From Amylibacter sp. IMCC11727 (lineage in GTDB: Bacteria; Pseudomonadota; Alphaproteobacteria; Rhodobacterales; Rhodobacteraceae): a DNA stretch of 64,000 nt. Location: the NCBI RefSeq assembly GCF_029854195.1, contig NZ_CP122960.1, positions 3,292,001 to 3,356,000 of the forward strand. The letters run 5' to 3'. Below are positions 8,762 to 19,094 of this stretch, piece after piece. Below the pieces are notes generated by a model that searched no databases, was not told where the DNA came from, and worked only from the letters and a program-made list of their open reading frames with translations. Each line of letters starts with the position of its first letter. The first letter of the stretch is position 1. A program made the position numbers and the translations under genes.

Positions 8762-9583
8762 ATGTCACAGATCAAAACCCTCCATATTCAGTCAGGCACA
8801 TATCAATTGCCCGCACAGGTGTTTGAACCAGACGCCCCACCAAAAGTGGCCTACGTCCTGCATTGCGCAACTGGGGTTCCTGCTGCCTATTACACCAAAT
8901 TTGCGCAGTGGGTGGCGGGCCAAGGCCACGCCATCCTCACCTATGATTACCGCCAAGACAGTGATGTCAAAACCTCTGACATCACCATGGCCGACTGGGG
9001 CATCCACGATCAAAATGCGGCGCTCAACACACTGCTCGATCTCTACCCAGATGCAGACATTCGCGTCATCGGTCATTCGCTCGGCGGGCTCACCACCGCA
9101 TTTCACGACAACGCCCACCGCATATCTTCGTTTTCGGCGGTGTGTTCTGGCCCTGCTTATTGGCGGCGTGCGCCGTTTCCCCACAACATCACGGCTTTCC
9201 TGTTTTGGTATGTCATGGGCCCCCTTGGCATCGCCTTCACGGGCGCCGTACCCGCCCGCCTGCTTGGCACATCCGCGCCAATCCCAAAACACGCATTCCG
9301 CCAATGGCGCAAATGGTGCTGCAATTGGCATCTGCACAAATCTGAATGGGGCACATCTATGCCCGCACCCAATCTTCAATCCGTCACCGCCTGCCTCAAT
9401 CTGATCGGCGTGTCCGATGATGATCTTGTGCCACCTGTCTGTGTTGCCGATCTGGCGAAATTCTACCCCCACGCCAACGCCACATTCGAAACCGTCACCC
9501 CCACAGACGCAGGAACAGAGTCCATCGGCCACCTCGCAATCTTTCGCCCCAAATGCGCATCGCTCTGGCCAAAACTGCTCTAA
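8762..9583 (+). CDS. Alpha/beta hydrolase, serine type
   Basis: A 273-residue alpha/beta hydrolase. The nucleophile elbow is GHSLGG (about 103-108), preceded by LTYDYRQDSDVK and an oxyanion-type region HCATGVPAAYY. A candidate acid is in GVSDDDLVP and a candidate His in IGHLAIF near the C-terminus. It resembles the YheT/hydrolase_4 'alpha/beta fold' group with a YMC-like CAP segment, but I cannot assign a substrate. It follows engB after 180 bases and a repeated TTTGGTTTAA-type motif, so it probably has its own promoter. Confidence 0.75.
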   Translation: MSQIKTLHIQSGTYQLPAQVFEPDAPPKVAYVLHCATGVPAAYYTKFAQWVAGQGHAILTYDYRQDSDVKTSDITMADWGIHDQNAALNTLLDLYPDADIRVIGHSLGGLTTAFHDNAHRISSFSAVCSGPAYWRRAPFPHNITAFLFWYVMGPLGIAFTGAVPARLLGTSAPIPKHAFRQWRKWCCNWHLHKSEWGTSMPAPNLQSVTACLNLIGVSDDDLVPPVCVADLAKFYPHANATFETVTPTDAGTESIGHLAIFRPKCASLWPKLL

Positions 9584-9620
9584 CGCGTAAACTCTTTCGC
9601 AACGAACACAGGAACATCCC

Positions 9621-10430
9621 ATGCGCCTTGCAGGAAAAACCGCCCTTATTTTTGGCGGCGGCCAAGCCCCCAGCGATGACCCAAACGCCCCGATGGGCAA
9701 TGGTCGCGCTGTAGCGCTCACTTACGCGCGCGAAGGGGCCAAAGTCATGGTGGCCGACCGCGACATCGCCGCGGCGCAATCCGTGGCCGATGAAATCACC
9801 GCCGCAGGGGGGATCGCCTTGGCCCAAGCCTGTGATGTGCTGATCGAAGACCACATCAAAGACGCGATCACCACAACAACCGCCACTTGGGATGCACTCG
9901 ATATCCTGCACAACAACGTGGGCCTCTCTATCGAAGCAGGGGATGCGCAGATCACCGATATCGACGCCGATGCCTTTGATCACATCATGCGCCTCAATCT
10001 GCGCGCTATGGTGCTTGCAGCCAAACACGCGCTGCCGATCATGCGCAAACAGCGCTCAGGCGTGATCCTCAATATCTCGTCCATCGCGGCCACTGAAACT
10101 TACCCTTGGGTTGGGTATAAGGCGTCAAAGGCCGCCATCCTCGCGCTCACCGAACAACAGGCCATCCAGAATGCCGAATACGGCATCCGCGCCGTCGCCA
10201 TCCAACCGGGCATGATCGACACGGTCATGGCCGTCGATGCACGGGCCAAAGCATGGAACCAACCGCGCGAACAGGTGGCCGCCACCCGCGCTGCCAAGGT
10301 CCCAATGGGCCGCCAAGGCACCGCCCAAGACGTGGCCAACGCCGCCCTGTTCCTCGCATCAGACGAGGCCAGTTTTGTCTCTGGCATCTCCTTGCGCGTG
10401 GACGGCGCATCAGGCTGCCGCGTAGGCTAA
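9621..10430 (+). CDS. Short-chain dehydrogenase/reductase
   Basis: A 269-residue classical SDR. The Rossmann glycine motif is unusual, GGGQAPSDDPNAPMGNG, with an insertion between its glycines. NNVG, the catalytic Ser in NISSIAA and YKASK (YxxxK) follow. The C-terminal FVSGISLRVDGASG region is typical. Substrate not identifiable; 3-oxoacyl or alcohol reduction/oxidation is plausible. It follows the hydrolase by 37 bases and converges on pbpC. Confidence 0.85.
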   Translation: MRLAGKTALIFGGGQAPSDDPNAPMGNGRAVALTYAREGAKVMVADRDIAAAQSVADEITAAGGIALAQACDVLIEDHIKDAITTTTATWDALDILHNNVGLSIEAGDAQITDIDADAFDHIMRLNLRAMVLAAKHALPIMRKQRSGVILNISSIAATETYPWVGYKASKAAILALTEQQAIQNAEYGIRAVAIQPGMIDTVMAVDARAKAWNQPREQVAATRAAKVPMGRQGTAQDVANAALFLASDEASFVSGISLRVDGASGCRVG

Positions 10431-10446
10431 ACCGCCATCGGTCAAC

Positions 10447-12501
10447 TCACTCCACAATAATGCGCACCGCCTGTGATTGGCCCATCGCATCAATCACAGA
10501 AATGGACAAAAACCCGGGTCCGGGTATGTCCACCTCCGCTTGGCGATCATAACTGCCAACAACCACAGGCTCCCCATTGGCCAGCCATGTAAACGGCGGC
10601 ACACCTTGGGTCACTTTTGCCACGATCCCATCGTCCGCCAAAACCAACCGCGCCCCATCAGGGGGAAACGTAATCTCAGGCAGGTTTTGCGCCCCTAAGG
10701 CACCTGGTCTGCGAAACACCTTCAGGCGCACAGGCAGGGCATCATTGGTCACCGTCAACGCCTCATCAGGGGGACGCATCAACGGATCAGGCTTTGGCTT
10801 GATCGCGGCAAACACATCAAACAGCAAAGGCGCGGCCAACTCTGCACCCAACTCACCGGGCATCGCGGCCCCATCGGCACGGCCCAACCAAACACCCACC
10901 GTATGCCCGCCATCATACCCAATCGCCCAAGCATCGCGGTGTCCATAAGACGTGCCTGTTTTATATGCCACAGTGTCCGCAACCGCCCCTTTGGGCGGCG
11001 CTACACCTGACAAAATATCACTGACATACCACGCGGACACACGGCTCACGACAGGCGGACGCACCGCAATGCTGAGCTCTTCCTGCGCGTGAAACACCAG
11101 CGGAACCGCCTGACCCCCTTGGGCAAGGCTCGCATATATGCCCATCAAATCGGTCAACCGCAAACCAATCCCACCCAGCCCAATGGCCAAACCCGCAGGG
11201 CGATCATTGGGCAATTGGGGCACGGCCCCCGCCCGTTTCATCCGCGCCATCAGAACACTCGGCTCAATCGCATCGAGCATCGAAACCGCAGGAATATTCA
11301 ACGACATTTGCAAGGCTTCGCGCACCCGCACCTGCCCACGAAAACTGTTGTCAAAATTCTGCGGCGCATAAGGGCCAAATCGGATCGGGCTGTCTGTGAT
11401 AAACGTTTCTGGATGCGCCAAACCCGCATCAAATGCCAACCCATAAATCAACGGCTTTAACGTGGACCCTGGGGACCGGATCGCGCGGGTCATATCCACA
11501 AACCCCTGCCGCCCTGTATCCAGATAATCGGGCGATCCAACGCTTACCAGAACCGCGCCCGTTTGATGATCCACCACCATCACTGCGCCCGACATTGCCT
11601 TGTGCCGCCCCTTCACATGCCGCGCCAACAACGCCTCTGCTTTGGCTTGCATCGCGTGATCCAACGTCAAACGATGGCGCAGTTGTGTCGGGGTCGCCGC
11701 CGCCACCCGTTCTGTCAAATGCGGTGCAAGGAAATCAAACGCATGGCGCGTGTTGGGCACGGTCTCCATCCGCGCCGCGTCCGCTGCCTCTTGATCCAAA
11801 ACCCGCGCTTTGACACTGCGATCCAACACGCGGTTACGGGCCAGTCTGGCGCGATCAGCGGCACGATCTGGGCGCCGCGTTTCAGGAGATTGGGGCAGCG
11901 CCACCAACAACGCCGCCTCTGCATCTGTCAGCCGCGCAGGCTCTTTTTGAAAATAGCTCAAGCTCGCGGCACGCACCCCTTCAATATTGCCGCCAAACGG
12001 AGCCAACCGCAGATACAGCTCCAGAATTTCATCCTTGGTGCGCACCCGCTCCAGCGCCCAAGCCACCCGCATTTGCCGTATCTTGCCGCGCCATGATCCC
12101 GTACCGCTGTTTTCCAGCAATCGCGCCACCTGCATGGTCAGGGTTGACCCCCCTGACACAACGCCGCCATTCCACACCGCCTGCCCAACGGCCCGCACCG
12201 CAGCAAACAAATCCACGCCACTGTGGCGATAAAACCGTTTGTCCTCAAACGCGATCAGCTGTTCCAGATACCCGCGCGACACCTCGTCCACCGTGATCGG
12301 CAACCGCCAGCGCCCATCTGCCACCGTGAACCCGCGCAACAATGTGCCATCCCGCGCTTCGACCACCACCGAAACATCTGGGGTCAAGGGCGGCAATTGG
12401 GTGCGGCCAACCCACGTGGTCCAAACCAAGAAACCAACGACAAGGACAAGCAGAAAGCTCCCCCATCGCAGGATCATTCGGCGCGCTGTGTCTGGGCTCA
12501 T
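10447..12501 (-). CDS. pbpC: Penicillin-binding protein 1C (bifunctional transglycosylase/transpeptidase)
   Basis: A 684-residue inner-membrane peptidoglycan synthase. After an N-terminal membrane anchor (ILRWGSFLLVLVVGFLVW) comes the glycosyltransferase domain with EDKRFYRHSGVD and GGSTLTMQVARLLE. The transpeptidase domain has SPGSTLKPLIY (catalytic SxxK), SLN and KTGTSYGHRDAW. The C-terminal BiPBP_C domain follows. Its start overlaps the end of the upstream alpha-2-macroglobulin gene by 4 bases (ATGA), so the two are translationally coupled, as pbpC and yfhM are paired in other proteobacteria. Confidence 0.95.
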   Translation of the reverse strand: MSPDTARRMILRWGSFLLVLVVGFLVWTTWVGRTQLPPLTPDVSVVVEARDGTLLRGFTVADGRWRLPITVDEVSRGYLEQLIAFEDKRFYRHSGVDLFAAVRAVGQAVWNGGVVSGGSTLTMQVARLLENSGTGSWRGKIRQMRVAWALERVRTKDEILELYLRLAPFGGNIEGVRAASLSYFQKEPARLTDAEAALLVALPQSPETRRPDRAADRARLARNRVLDRSVKARVLDQEAADAARMETVPNTRHAFDFLAPHLTERVAAATPTQLRHRLTLDHAMQAKAEALLARHVKGRHKAMSGAVMVVDHQTGAVLVSVGSPDYLDTGRQGFVDMTRAIRSPGSTLKPLIYGLAFDAGLAHPETFITDSPIRFGPYAPQNFDNSFRGQVRVREALQMSLNIPAVSMLDAIEPSVLMARMKRAGAVPQLPNDRPAGLAIGLGGIGLRLTDLMGIYASLAQGGQAVPLVFHAQEELSIAVRPPVVSRVSAWYVSDILSGVAPPKGAVADTVAYKTGTSYGHRDAWAIGYDGGHTVGVWLGRADGAAMPGELGAELAAPLLFDVFAAIKPKPDPLMRPPDEALTVTNDALPVRLKVFRRPGALGAQNLPEITFPPDGARLVLADDGIVAKVTQGVPPFTWLANGEPVVVGSYDRQAEVDIPGPGFLSISVIDAMGQSQAVRIIVE

Positions 12502-15500
12502 TTAACGGTCACACGCCCCACATCTGTTCGCGCGCGGAAATCAGGGCGGTACATGTCTTCGACCACCGCCGCAGGATGATGAAACGATCCTGGTGACACC
12601 GCCCGCAGCACATAGGCCATCTGAAACGGCTTGCGCCCAGACCAATCCACCGCCGCCAAAAAACGATCCGTGCGGAATTCGCTGTTTTGCACATTGGCGT
12701 TCAACTCCAACCAATCAAGCGCCCGAATATCCCCACCTGAAATCAGGTTCGGATTGTCGATCTCCAACCCCGCAGGCAGTGGATCATTCACCATCAATCG
12801 CGCTTGGCTTTCACGCAACGGGGTCACCTTCAGAACCGCAACAATACGATCATTCTGCGCCAAATTGTCGAGCGTGACAGGCGCACCATCCATATCGAAA
12901 TAGGTCCGTTCGATCTTATACCCATTGCCCCCCGCAGGTTCAGGGTCCGTTGGCACGCCAAACACCGACACCACGGCCGTTGTGTCCCGCGCTCCTTCAT
13001 TTTCCAGCGCAACACCCGCCAGCAATTCATCCTCGCTGATCGTGCGCACCATTGGCGCGGTCATGGTTTCGCCATTGAACGAAATATCCTGCGCCACCCC
13101 TTCGCTTACCAACGCATTCACCGCCATCAGCGACCACATATTTTCCTGCGTGGATCGGCGGGCAACGGGTGTACGGCTGACGGTTTCGGCCAGTGATGCA
13201 ACATCAATCGCCTCACTCCCAGCATTGACCGCCAGCGACAAAACAGCCGCTTGATCGCGCAAATCAGACCCGTAATCTCTGCGCCATCCCACGCGGCGCT
13301 CTCCTTCGATGACGCGCGCACCAGCCAACCGGAACATACGATCCGCGCGGCTTTGATCTCCGTAGAGCGCAAGCGCCGCACCCAATTGCGCCTGCGCCAG
13401 TCCGGTCCGAAATGCCCCCGACCGCGTATCAGAATAATATCGCAAATCCCCGATGGCCGCATAACCCTCGCGAGCCAAAACCATCAAAGCATAGGCGATA
13501 TCTTCCCCGCCATCTTCAAAATCAGCCGCGTAATTCACGCGATTGCGCAGGTTGTTCAGCGCCTTTTTGAATGCCTGATCGGGGACTTCGTACCCTTGCG
13601 CCCGCGCACGACTCAGGAAATCGGTGACGTAACTGTCCAGCCACAAATCCCCGTTGGATGGATACCACAGCCCAAACGCACCATTGCTCGATTGGTTGCC
13701 CAGAACACGCACAATCGCCTGATCAATGCGCTCGGCCACACGTTTCTTATCCGCCAATCCCAACGCATCGGACAACTGGTCAAAATACAACAGCGGCATC
13801 GCCTTGCTGGTCACTTGTTCGGTGCAGCCATAGGGATACCGATCCAGCGCCGTCAGCAATCCAGGCGCATCAAAACGCGCCAGCGGCCCCACCGCAAGGG
13901 TGGCGCGGATCGTGCCATCTTGCAGCCCAGCCATCATATTGACATCCATGTTCAGCGCCTGCCCCGCCGCCAAAGACACGCGCGTTTGCCGCGCAATTTC
14001 TGGATCATTCCACTGCACAGGTAAGGTGATATTTTTGCTCAGCACTTTGCCATCTGGGGTTTTCACAAACACCTCAAACCGCTGTGCTCCCACCAAATCC
14101 GCCGTGACAGGAATATCCAAAACCGCACGCCCACCGGTGCGCAAGGTAACAACCTGATTGCTCGGCGTTTCTGTGCGCAGCCCAAGCGTATTGCCAAGCG
14201 TAACATCAAATTCACCCGTCGGCCCAAACGCATGGGTCAGTTCCAATCGAATGCGGCTTTCATCCCCAGGTGTCATGAATCGCGGCGCATTGGCAACGAT
14301 CACAACAGGATCGCGCACCAGAACATCTTGCTCCGCATGACCCACCCCTTTGTCAGACCACACAACCGCCATCAAACGCACCGTGCCATTGAAATCTGGC
14401 ATCGCGAAATCATGGCGCACCATGCCATCAGACCCAACCGTCAGAACGCCCGAAAACTGCGCCAAAACCTCTTCGCTTGGCGGGGGGCCTTGCAGCCCTG
14501 CATTGGCCTGACTGTCCCCACCAGACCGCAATCGCCCCGCATCACCCGACCCATCAATCAAACGTCCGTAAACATCGCGCAGTTCCACGCCCAATTTACG
14601 TTGCCCGAAATAATATCCATCGGGGGAAGGCGTTTTAAATCCTGTCAGGTTCAACACCCCTACATCCACCGCCGCGATGGTCACATATCCTGTATCCCCT
14701 GCGGACAATCCATCCACTTTCAGGGCAACAGGCATTACATCACGCGGCGATGCTTCGTCCGCATTTGCAAATTGGGCAGTCAGCAACTTTGCTCCAGGGT
14801 CCACTTTCGCAAACGCCAGACCCAGCGCACGGGACGGATCAACACCGCCATCCATACCGCGCAAAACGGAAGCGGTGACATAGGCCCCAGCCCCCCAATC
14901 CTGCGTCACATCCAACGGGATTTCATTTTCCCCTTTGCGCACCGTAATGGACCGCGTTTCGATCAAACGATCCGACAAAACAGAAACTTGTGCCACACCA
15001 TCAAACCGCGAAACAACGCGCATGGTGGCCGTGTCACCCACCGCATAGGCATCGCGATCCATCGCAACGTCTAACAAATCAGGCGTATCATCCGCACCCC
15101 CGCTGGCATACCAGCCCGCGGTGAACCGAACCGATGATTGCGCAAAATCGGCACCTTTATGAACCAGCTTCAGCTCATATTCGCCCCACTCAACCATGGC
15201 TGCAATCTTTGCAATCTCTGCCGATCCGATTGTGATGTCGCCGCTGGCAACCCGTTTGCGCCGCGTCGTGGGTTCATAATTCCACTGCCCATACTGGCGA
15301 TACCACTGATACCGCGTGTGCAGGCGGTTCAGCACCCAGCTGACATTCTCCATGTCCATCCGCGCACCCGCACCATTCACGGCAATCACTTGAAACGCCG
15401 CTTCGGACCCCTCACCAACGCTGCCCTCAAACATCGGCTTAATCCCGATCAACGGCTTGCCAGGCAGTACAGGGGCAGACACACGGCGTTCCACAGGGCG

Positions 15501-17948
15501 GCCCGATCCATCGCGCAACCGCACCACCGCGGTCATATCCAATGGTTTGCTCACCTCGTCCACGCGGGGCAATTGCAGGTTCAAAACCGCGGATCCATCC
15601 GCTGAGGTTTCTGCCGCGCTGATGCTTTGATATCGCGTGCGAAACACATCATCCGCCGCGCCAAACTGATACCCGTCATACCCTTGCAACGCCCGTGCCG
15701 CCGACAGCTTTACTTCACCCTCAACCTGTAATCCCGCGCCAATCGCACCAAACAAATACCGCGCATCAATGCGCAACTCTGGCGTATCAGACAACGCAAA
15801 AGGCCCCTCCCCCAGCGCCAAATCAAAATCGATCTTTTCGGGCACAAAATCCTCGACCAACACACGCCGTTCTAACAACGGGTCCGCATCTCGATCCGCA
15901 TAAACCCGCAGCTTCCACGTCCCTCGCGCTGCCGTGGCAGGAATATCAAACGACGTCACCGCGCCACCTGCACCAACTGCATTGGCCAACACCCGCTTGA
16001 ACCGCACATTGTCGGGACGGATCAGATCAAGCGTGAGCGGCACGCCATCAATGGCCTGCGCCGTTCCGTTTCGTGCCAAAACAGTGGTGTGAATCCGTTC
16101 CCCTGGCCGATAAGCACCCCGATCTGTGGCCATAAACACATCAATGGCTTTGGCAGGTTCGCGCCCCTCAACCCCGCGATCCGACAGATCATATTCTGCC
16201 GCCGCTTGATCGATGAACGCATAATCCCCGCCCTTTTCAACCGTCACCAACGCAGGAGATGCCCCGCCCGTGCCCAGCGCCAAACCCGCAGGGAACATCG
16301 CATATCCCGCTGCATCGGTCTGGGTTTCTGCCAACACAACATTTGATTTGCTGACCAACCGCACCGTCGCCTTTTCCAAAGCATCAGCGGATTTCAACGA
16401 TTTCGCAAACACATGCAGACCGTCATTGCCCTTCATCGTGGAAATTCCGATGTCAGACACAATAAACCACTGTGTCGCAACCGTATCGCTTTCTCGCTTG
16501 GCACTGGGGATCTTTGCGGTCAGGGCATAAACCCCCGCATCAAACTCCGTCAGCGCATCAGCAATAGGCAAAGCCGTGGTCACCTCGCGGTTCAGTTCAC
16601 GCTGAACATCCGCCGTTCCCGACCAAACCTCTTGTCCCAGATCACGCGCCAGAAAGGGCACATCCCAACGCGATATCGGTTTAGCAAACATCCCATCTTG
16701 CACCGTGCGCAACAGGTTGCGATCCCCAACACGATAGATTTTCACATCCACCGTATCGGCATTCACAGTGATCAACGGAATGGTCGCGCCATCGCGCTGC
16801 GGCATCAAATAACTGCGCCCCGCAAACCGTGCCACGGGGTCACGATCCTGCACGTAAATGCGCAGATCAACCGTCTTGGCCAATTGTTCTCCTGCCGCAG
16901 ATGGCAACCCTTTGCGAAATGCAATGCGGTGGGTTTCCCCATGCCCCATCCCCTCAACACACAATTGCCGCCCCTCGGCTTCGGCGGTCAGACCCGTGAT
17001 TTCCGATTGGATAAAATCGGAATATTCCACCGTCCCTTTGACCAAATCTTCGGAAAACTCTGCACAAACACGTGGGCTAGATGCGTTGTGATCCACCGTG
17101 TGATCCACCACCCGAAACCCATACAGGCTGATCGCACGATCAAGCGCGTCTTCGGTATCAATGCGCGGCGAAATGCTTTGGGCCAATCGCAAAACAGGGA
17201 TCATCAACCGCCCTTGGCGCACCCGTTCAAACCCGGCAGCCAACTCTTGCAAAGCAGCCACTTGCGTGGCCTCTGACTCTGCACGCAAAAACCCGTTGAT
17301 GGCCGCAGCATTGCCAACTTCACGCACGAAACGGCGGGATTTTGGCGTGTTGGGCGTGGCGACATTGGCCAAACGCGCCACTTCGATCCACGCCTCTGCG
17401 CGATCCTCATCGTTAATCGCGGCAAGCATCAGCTCCATCGCTCGAATATGATCTCCTCTGGCAGATTCCTTTCGCGCTTCCTCAACCAGTCCATCATGGG
17501 TCCAACGATTAGTCGGATACCACGCGCCATTGCGATCCGCGATACGCCGCGCTTCGCCCAAAAACCCGTTTGGAATAACCGCAAGCTGTTTGGCCCGCAC
17601 CCGCGCGCGCTCCAATTCCGCTGGCGTGGCGTCTGTCACTTCAACAGAAACGGCCCCTTCAAAAACAGATTGGTCCCCCACCGCAGACTTTGGAAAACAC
17701 GCGAATGATTTACGGTTGTATGTAAACGCCTTACAAGCCGTATCCGCCAAACAAATGGCAACGCAGTCTTTGAATTCCACATCAAACACATTGCGCAGAT
17801 CAGACCCAAAGAAATCCGTATTATTCGTCAGTTCAATGCGGCGCTCTGGAATTGGATTTTGCTGGGCTTGGGCCAAAACCTGCCCTGCGAAACCGACAAG
17901 CATCAAACTTGCCGCCGCTGCCATTTTAACTGTTTTTGAAAATACCAT
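12498..17948 (-). CDS. Bacterial alpha-2-macroglobulin (YfhM-like)
   Basis: A 1816-residue giant periplasmic protein. The N-terminus is a cleavable signal (MAAAASLMLVGFAGQVLAQ) without a lipobox, followed by a cysteine-rich PAN/Apple-like module (CVAICLADTACKAFTYN). Macroglobulin-like beta domains (MG1/A2M_N, ATDRGAYRPGE) follow, then the thioester region YPYGCTEQ, with reactive Cys near residue 1375, and a helical complement-like domain. Such proteins are thought to trap proteases that breach the outer membrane, with PBP1C repairing the wall. The start at 17948 gives the signal peptide; 18008 is an upstream option. The length exceeds E. coli YfhM, and lack of lipidation is a difference worth noting. 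Confidence 0.93.
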   Translation of the reverse strand: MVFSKTVKMAAAASLMLVGFAGQVLAQAQQNPIPERRIELTNNTDFFGSDLRNVFDVEFKDCVAICLADTACKAFTYNRKSFACFPKSAVGDQSVFEGAVSVEVTDATPAELERARVRAKQLAVIPNGFLGEARRIADRNGAWYPTNRWTHDGLVEEARKESARGDHIRAMELMLAAINDEDRAEAWIEVARLANVATPNTPKSRRFVREVGNAAAINGFLRAESEATQVAALQELAAGFERVRQGRLMIPVLRLAQSISPRIDTEDALDRAISLYGFRVVDHTVDHNASSPRVCAEFSEDLVKGTVEYSDFIQSEITGLTAEAEGRQLCVEGMGHGETHRIAFRKGLPSAAGEQLAKTVDLRIYVQDRDPVARFAGRSYLMPQRDGATIPLITVNADTVDVKIYRVGDRNLLRTVQDGMFAKPISRWDVPFLARDLGQEVWSGTADVQRELNREVTTALPIADALTEFDAGVYALTAKIPSAKRESDTVATQWFIVSDIGISTMKGNDGLHVFAKSLKSADALEKATVRLVSKSNVVLAETQTDAAGYAMFPAGLALGTGGASPALVTVEKGGDYAFIDQAAAEYDLSDRGVEGREPAKAIDVFMATDRGAYRPGERIHTTVLARNGTAQAIDGVPLTLDLIRPDNVRFKRVLANAVGAGGAVTSFDIPATAARGTWKLRVYADRDADPLLERRVLVEDFVPEKIDFDLALGEGPFALSDTPELRIDARYLFGAIGAGLQVEGEVKLSAARALQGYDGYQFGAADDVFRTRYQSISAAETSADGSAVLNLQLPRVDEVSKPLDMTAVVRLRDGSGRPVERRVSAPVLPGKPLIGIKPMFEGSVGEGSEAAFQVIAVNGAGARMDMENVSWVLNRLHTRYQWYRQYGQWNYEPTTRRKRVASGDITIGSAEIAKIAAMVEWGEYELKLVHKGADFAQSSVRFTAGWYASGGADDTPDLLDVAMDRDAYAVGDTATMRVVSRFDGVAQVSVLSDRLIETRSITVRKGENEIPLDVTQDWGAGAYVTASVLRGMDGGVDPSRALGLAFAKVDPGAKLLTAQFANADEASPRDVMPVALKVDGLSAGDTGYVTIAAVDVGVLNLTGFKTPSPDGYYFGQRKLGVELRDVYGRLIDGSGDAGRLRSGGDSQANAGLQGPPPSEEVLAQFSGVLTVGSDGMVRHDFAMPDFNGTVRLMAVVWSDKGVGHAEQDVLVRDPVVIVANAPRFMTPGDESRIRLELTHAFGPTGEFDVTLGNTLGLRTETPSNQVVTLRTGGRAVLDIPVTADLVGAQRFEVFVKTPDGKVLSKNITLPVQWNDPEIARQTRVSLAAGQALNMDVNMMAGLQDGTIRATLAVGPLARFDAPGLLTALDRYPYGCTEQVTSKAMPLLYFDQLSDALGLADKKRVAERIDQAIVRVLGNQSSNGAFGLWYPSNGDLWLDSYVTDFLSRARAQGYEVPDQAFKKALNNLRNRVNYAADFEDGGEDIAYALMVLAREGYAAIGDLRYYSDTRSGAFRTGLAQAQLGAALALYGDQSRADRMFRLAGARVIEGERRVGWRRDYGSDLRDQAAVLSLAVNAGSEAIDVASLAETVSRTPVARRSTQENMWSLMAVNALVSEGVAQDISFNGETMTAPMVRTISEDELLAGVALENEGARDTTAVVSVFGVPTDPEPAGGNGYKIERTYFDMDGAPVTLDNLAQNDRIVAVLKVTPLRESQARLMVNDPLPAGLEIDNPNLISGGDIRALDWLELNANVQNSEFRTDRFLAAVDWSGRKPFQMAYVLRAVSPGSFHHPAAVVEDMYRPDFRARTDVGRVTVK

Positions 17949-18089
17949 AACCAATCTCCGTCTATGCGAATGTAACTCCACAATGACAGAGCCCCCGCAT
18001 CGGCGCAATTCTCTGTTTGAAATACCGCGCCAGCGGCGGAAACACCCCCATCCATCAGGGCACCGCCCCGCTTTTCATCGGATCAAAGA

Positions 18090-18560
18090 TCAGGCAGAGG
18101 CCACCACCCCTAAATTTCGGGTTAGGGTCAGTCGGTTTTGTTTGTTCTTATGTTCGAACTCCACACAATCCGTCAGCGTTCGGATCAGATTCCAGCCAAA
18201 TCCCCCCTCTGGCAATTCTTCCAGATCCATGTCCTCGACATTCATGTCTTGCAGGGGGGGCGGACCTTCAAACGCGCGGCCACTGTCCGTGATGGTGACA
18301 CGAATTTGGCTTGGTCGCAGGCGCAACAGAATGTTGATCTCCCCATCCGCCGCATATAGATACGCATGTTCCACAACATTGTTCAGCGCCTCTGCCAGCA
18401 CCAACTCCAATTCTTCAATCACATTTCGGTCCACATGGTGATGCGCCAGCCATGCGCACATATCCATCAAAACGGTCACAACCTCTTCTTGAACGCTCCT
18501 GATCGCGATTTGAAATCGCAACTCCTTTGGGCGTTTCTTTAGGATGCGACGCGGTTTCAT
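18090..18560 (-). CDS. RsbW-like anti-sigma factor / serine kinase ATPase
   Basis: A 156-residue GHKL-fold protein of the HATPase_c_2 class. ELVLAEALNNVVEHAY is the N-box, VTITDSGRAFEG the G1-type loop, and PEGGFGWNLIRTLTD the G2-type region. RsbW/SpoIIAB homologues hold a partner protein and phosphorylate a STAS antagonist. The gene overlaps the STAS gene by 4 bases (ATGA), which strongly supports a partner-switching pair. No sigma factor, response regulator or PP2C phosphatase is encoded nearby. Confidence 0.85.
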   Translation of the reverse strand: MKPRRILKKRPKELRFQIAIRSVQEEVVTVLMDMCAWLAHHHVDRNVIEELELVLAEALNNVVEHAYLYAADGEINILLRLRPSQIRVTITDSGRAFEGPPPLQDMNVEDMDLEELPEGGFGWNLIRTLTDCVEFEHKNKQNRLTLTRNLGVVASA

Positions 18561-18904
18561 ATCGCTGTTTTCATCCCTTGCGCCAAGGCATCCTCAACAG
18601 ATGGATAAATCCCAAACACGCTGTCCATTCGCGTCAGCTTAAACACCTTCCCCACCGCAGGGCGCAGCGCGGCCAATTCCAGTGTCTTGTCGCGACCCAT
18701 GTGTTTCATCACCGTCACAACCGCGCCCAATCCCGAACTGTCCATGAAATCAATATCCGTCATGTCCAGCACAATATGCCCAGCTCCGGCCTCGGAAATC
18801 TCGCGCAATCCTTCCTTGAACCGCACTGCACGCGCCGCATCCAGACGGGTCGCGCATAATTTGGCCACGGTTATGTCGCCAACGACATTGGTTTCGATAT
18901 CCAT
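18557..18904 (-). CDS. STAS-domain anti-anti-sigma factor (RsbV-like)
   Basis: A 115-residue STAS protein. DIDFMDSSGLGAVV (about 51-64) is the conserved phosphoacceptor segment, with Ser56/Ser57. The start at 18904 is chosen because AAAGGACAG lies just upstream and the longer frame to 19027 adds a non-conserved extension. It is the first gene of a two-gene operon with the RsbW-like kinase, which would phosphorylate it. The controlled target is unknown. Confidence 0.88.
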   Translation of the reverse strand: MDIETNVVGDITVAKLCATRLDAARAVRFKEGLREISEAGAGHIVLDMTDIDFMDSSGLGAVVTVMKHMGRDKTLELAALRPAVGKVFKLTRMDSVFGIYPSVEDALAQGMKTAI

Positions 18905-19094
18905 AAGCTGTCCTTTCAAACCATCGCCCCACGCGCTGTTTAACGCGCAGGCCTTTGAGTCAAAATGACATAAAACCCCTTTCCGAAACCTTACCAAATA
19001 GAAAAGAACGGCAACAATTTGATACAATTCTTACGATTGCCAAAGGCCCATCCCCTTCCTAAATTCACCGCAACAGACACAAAGGAGCCACGCC

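Noticed and set aside
14232..17276. Several plus-strand frames of about 280 codons opposite the macroglobulin gene
   Set aside because: The minus-strand gene is continuous, with signal peptide and thioester; the plus frames are Arg/His/Pro-rich shadows without ribosome-binding sites.
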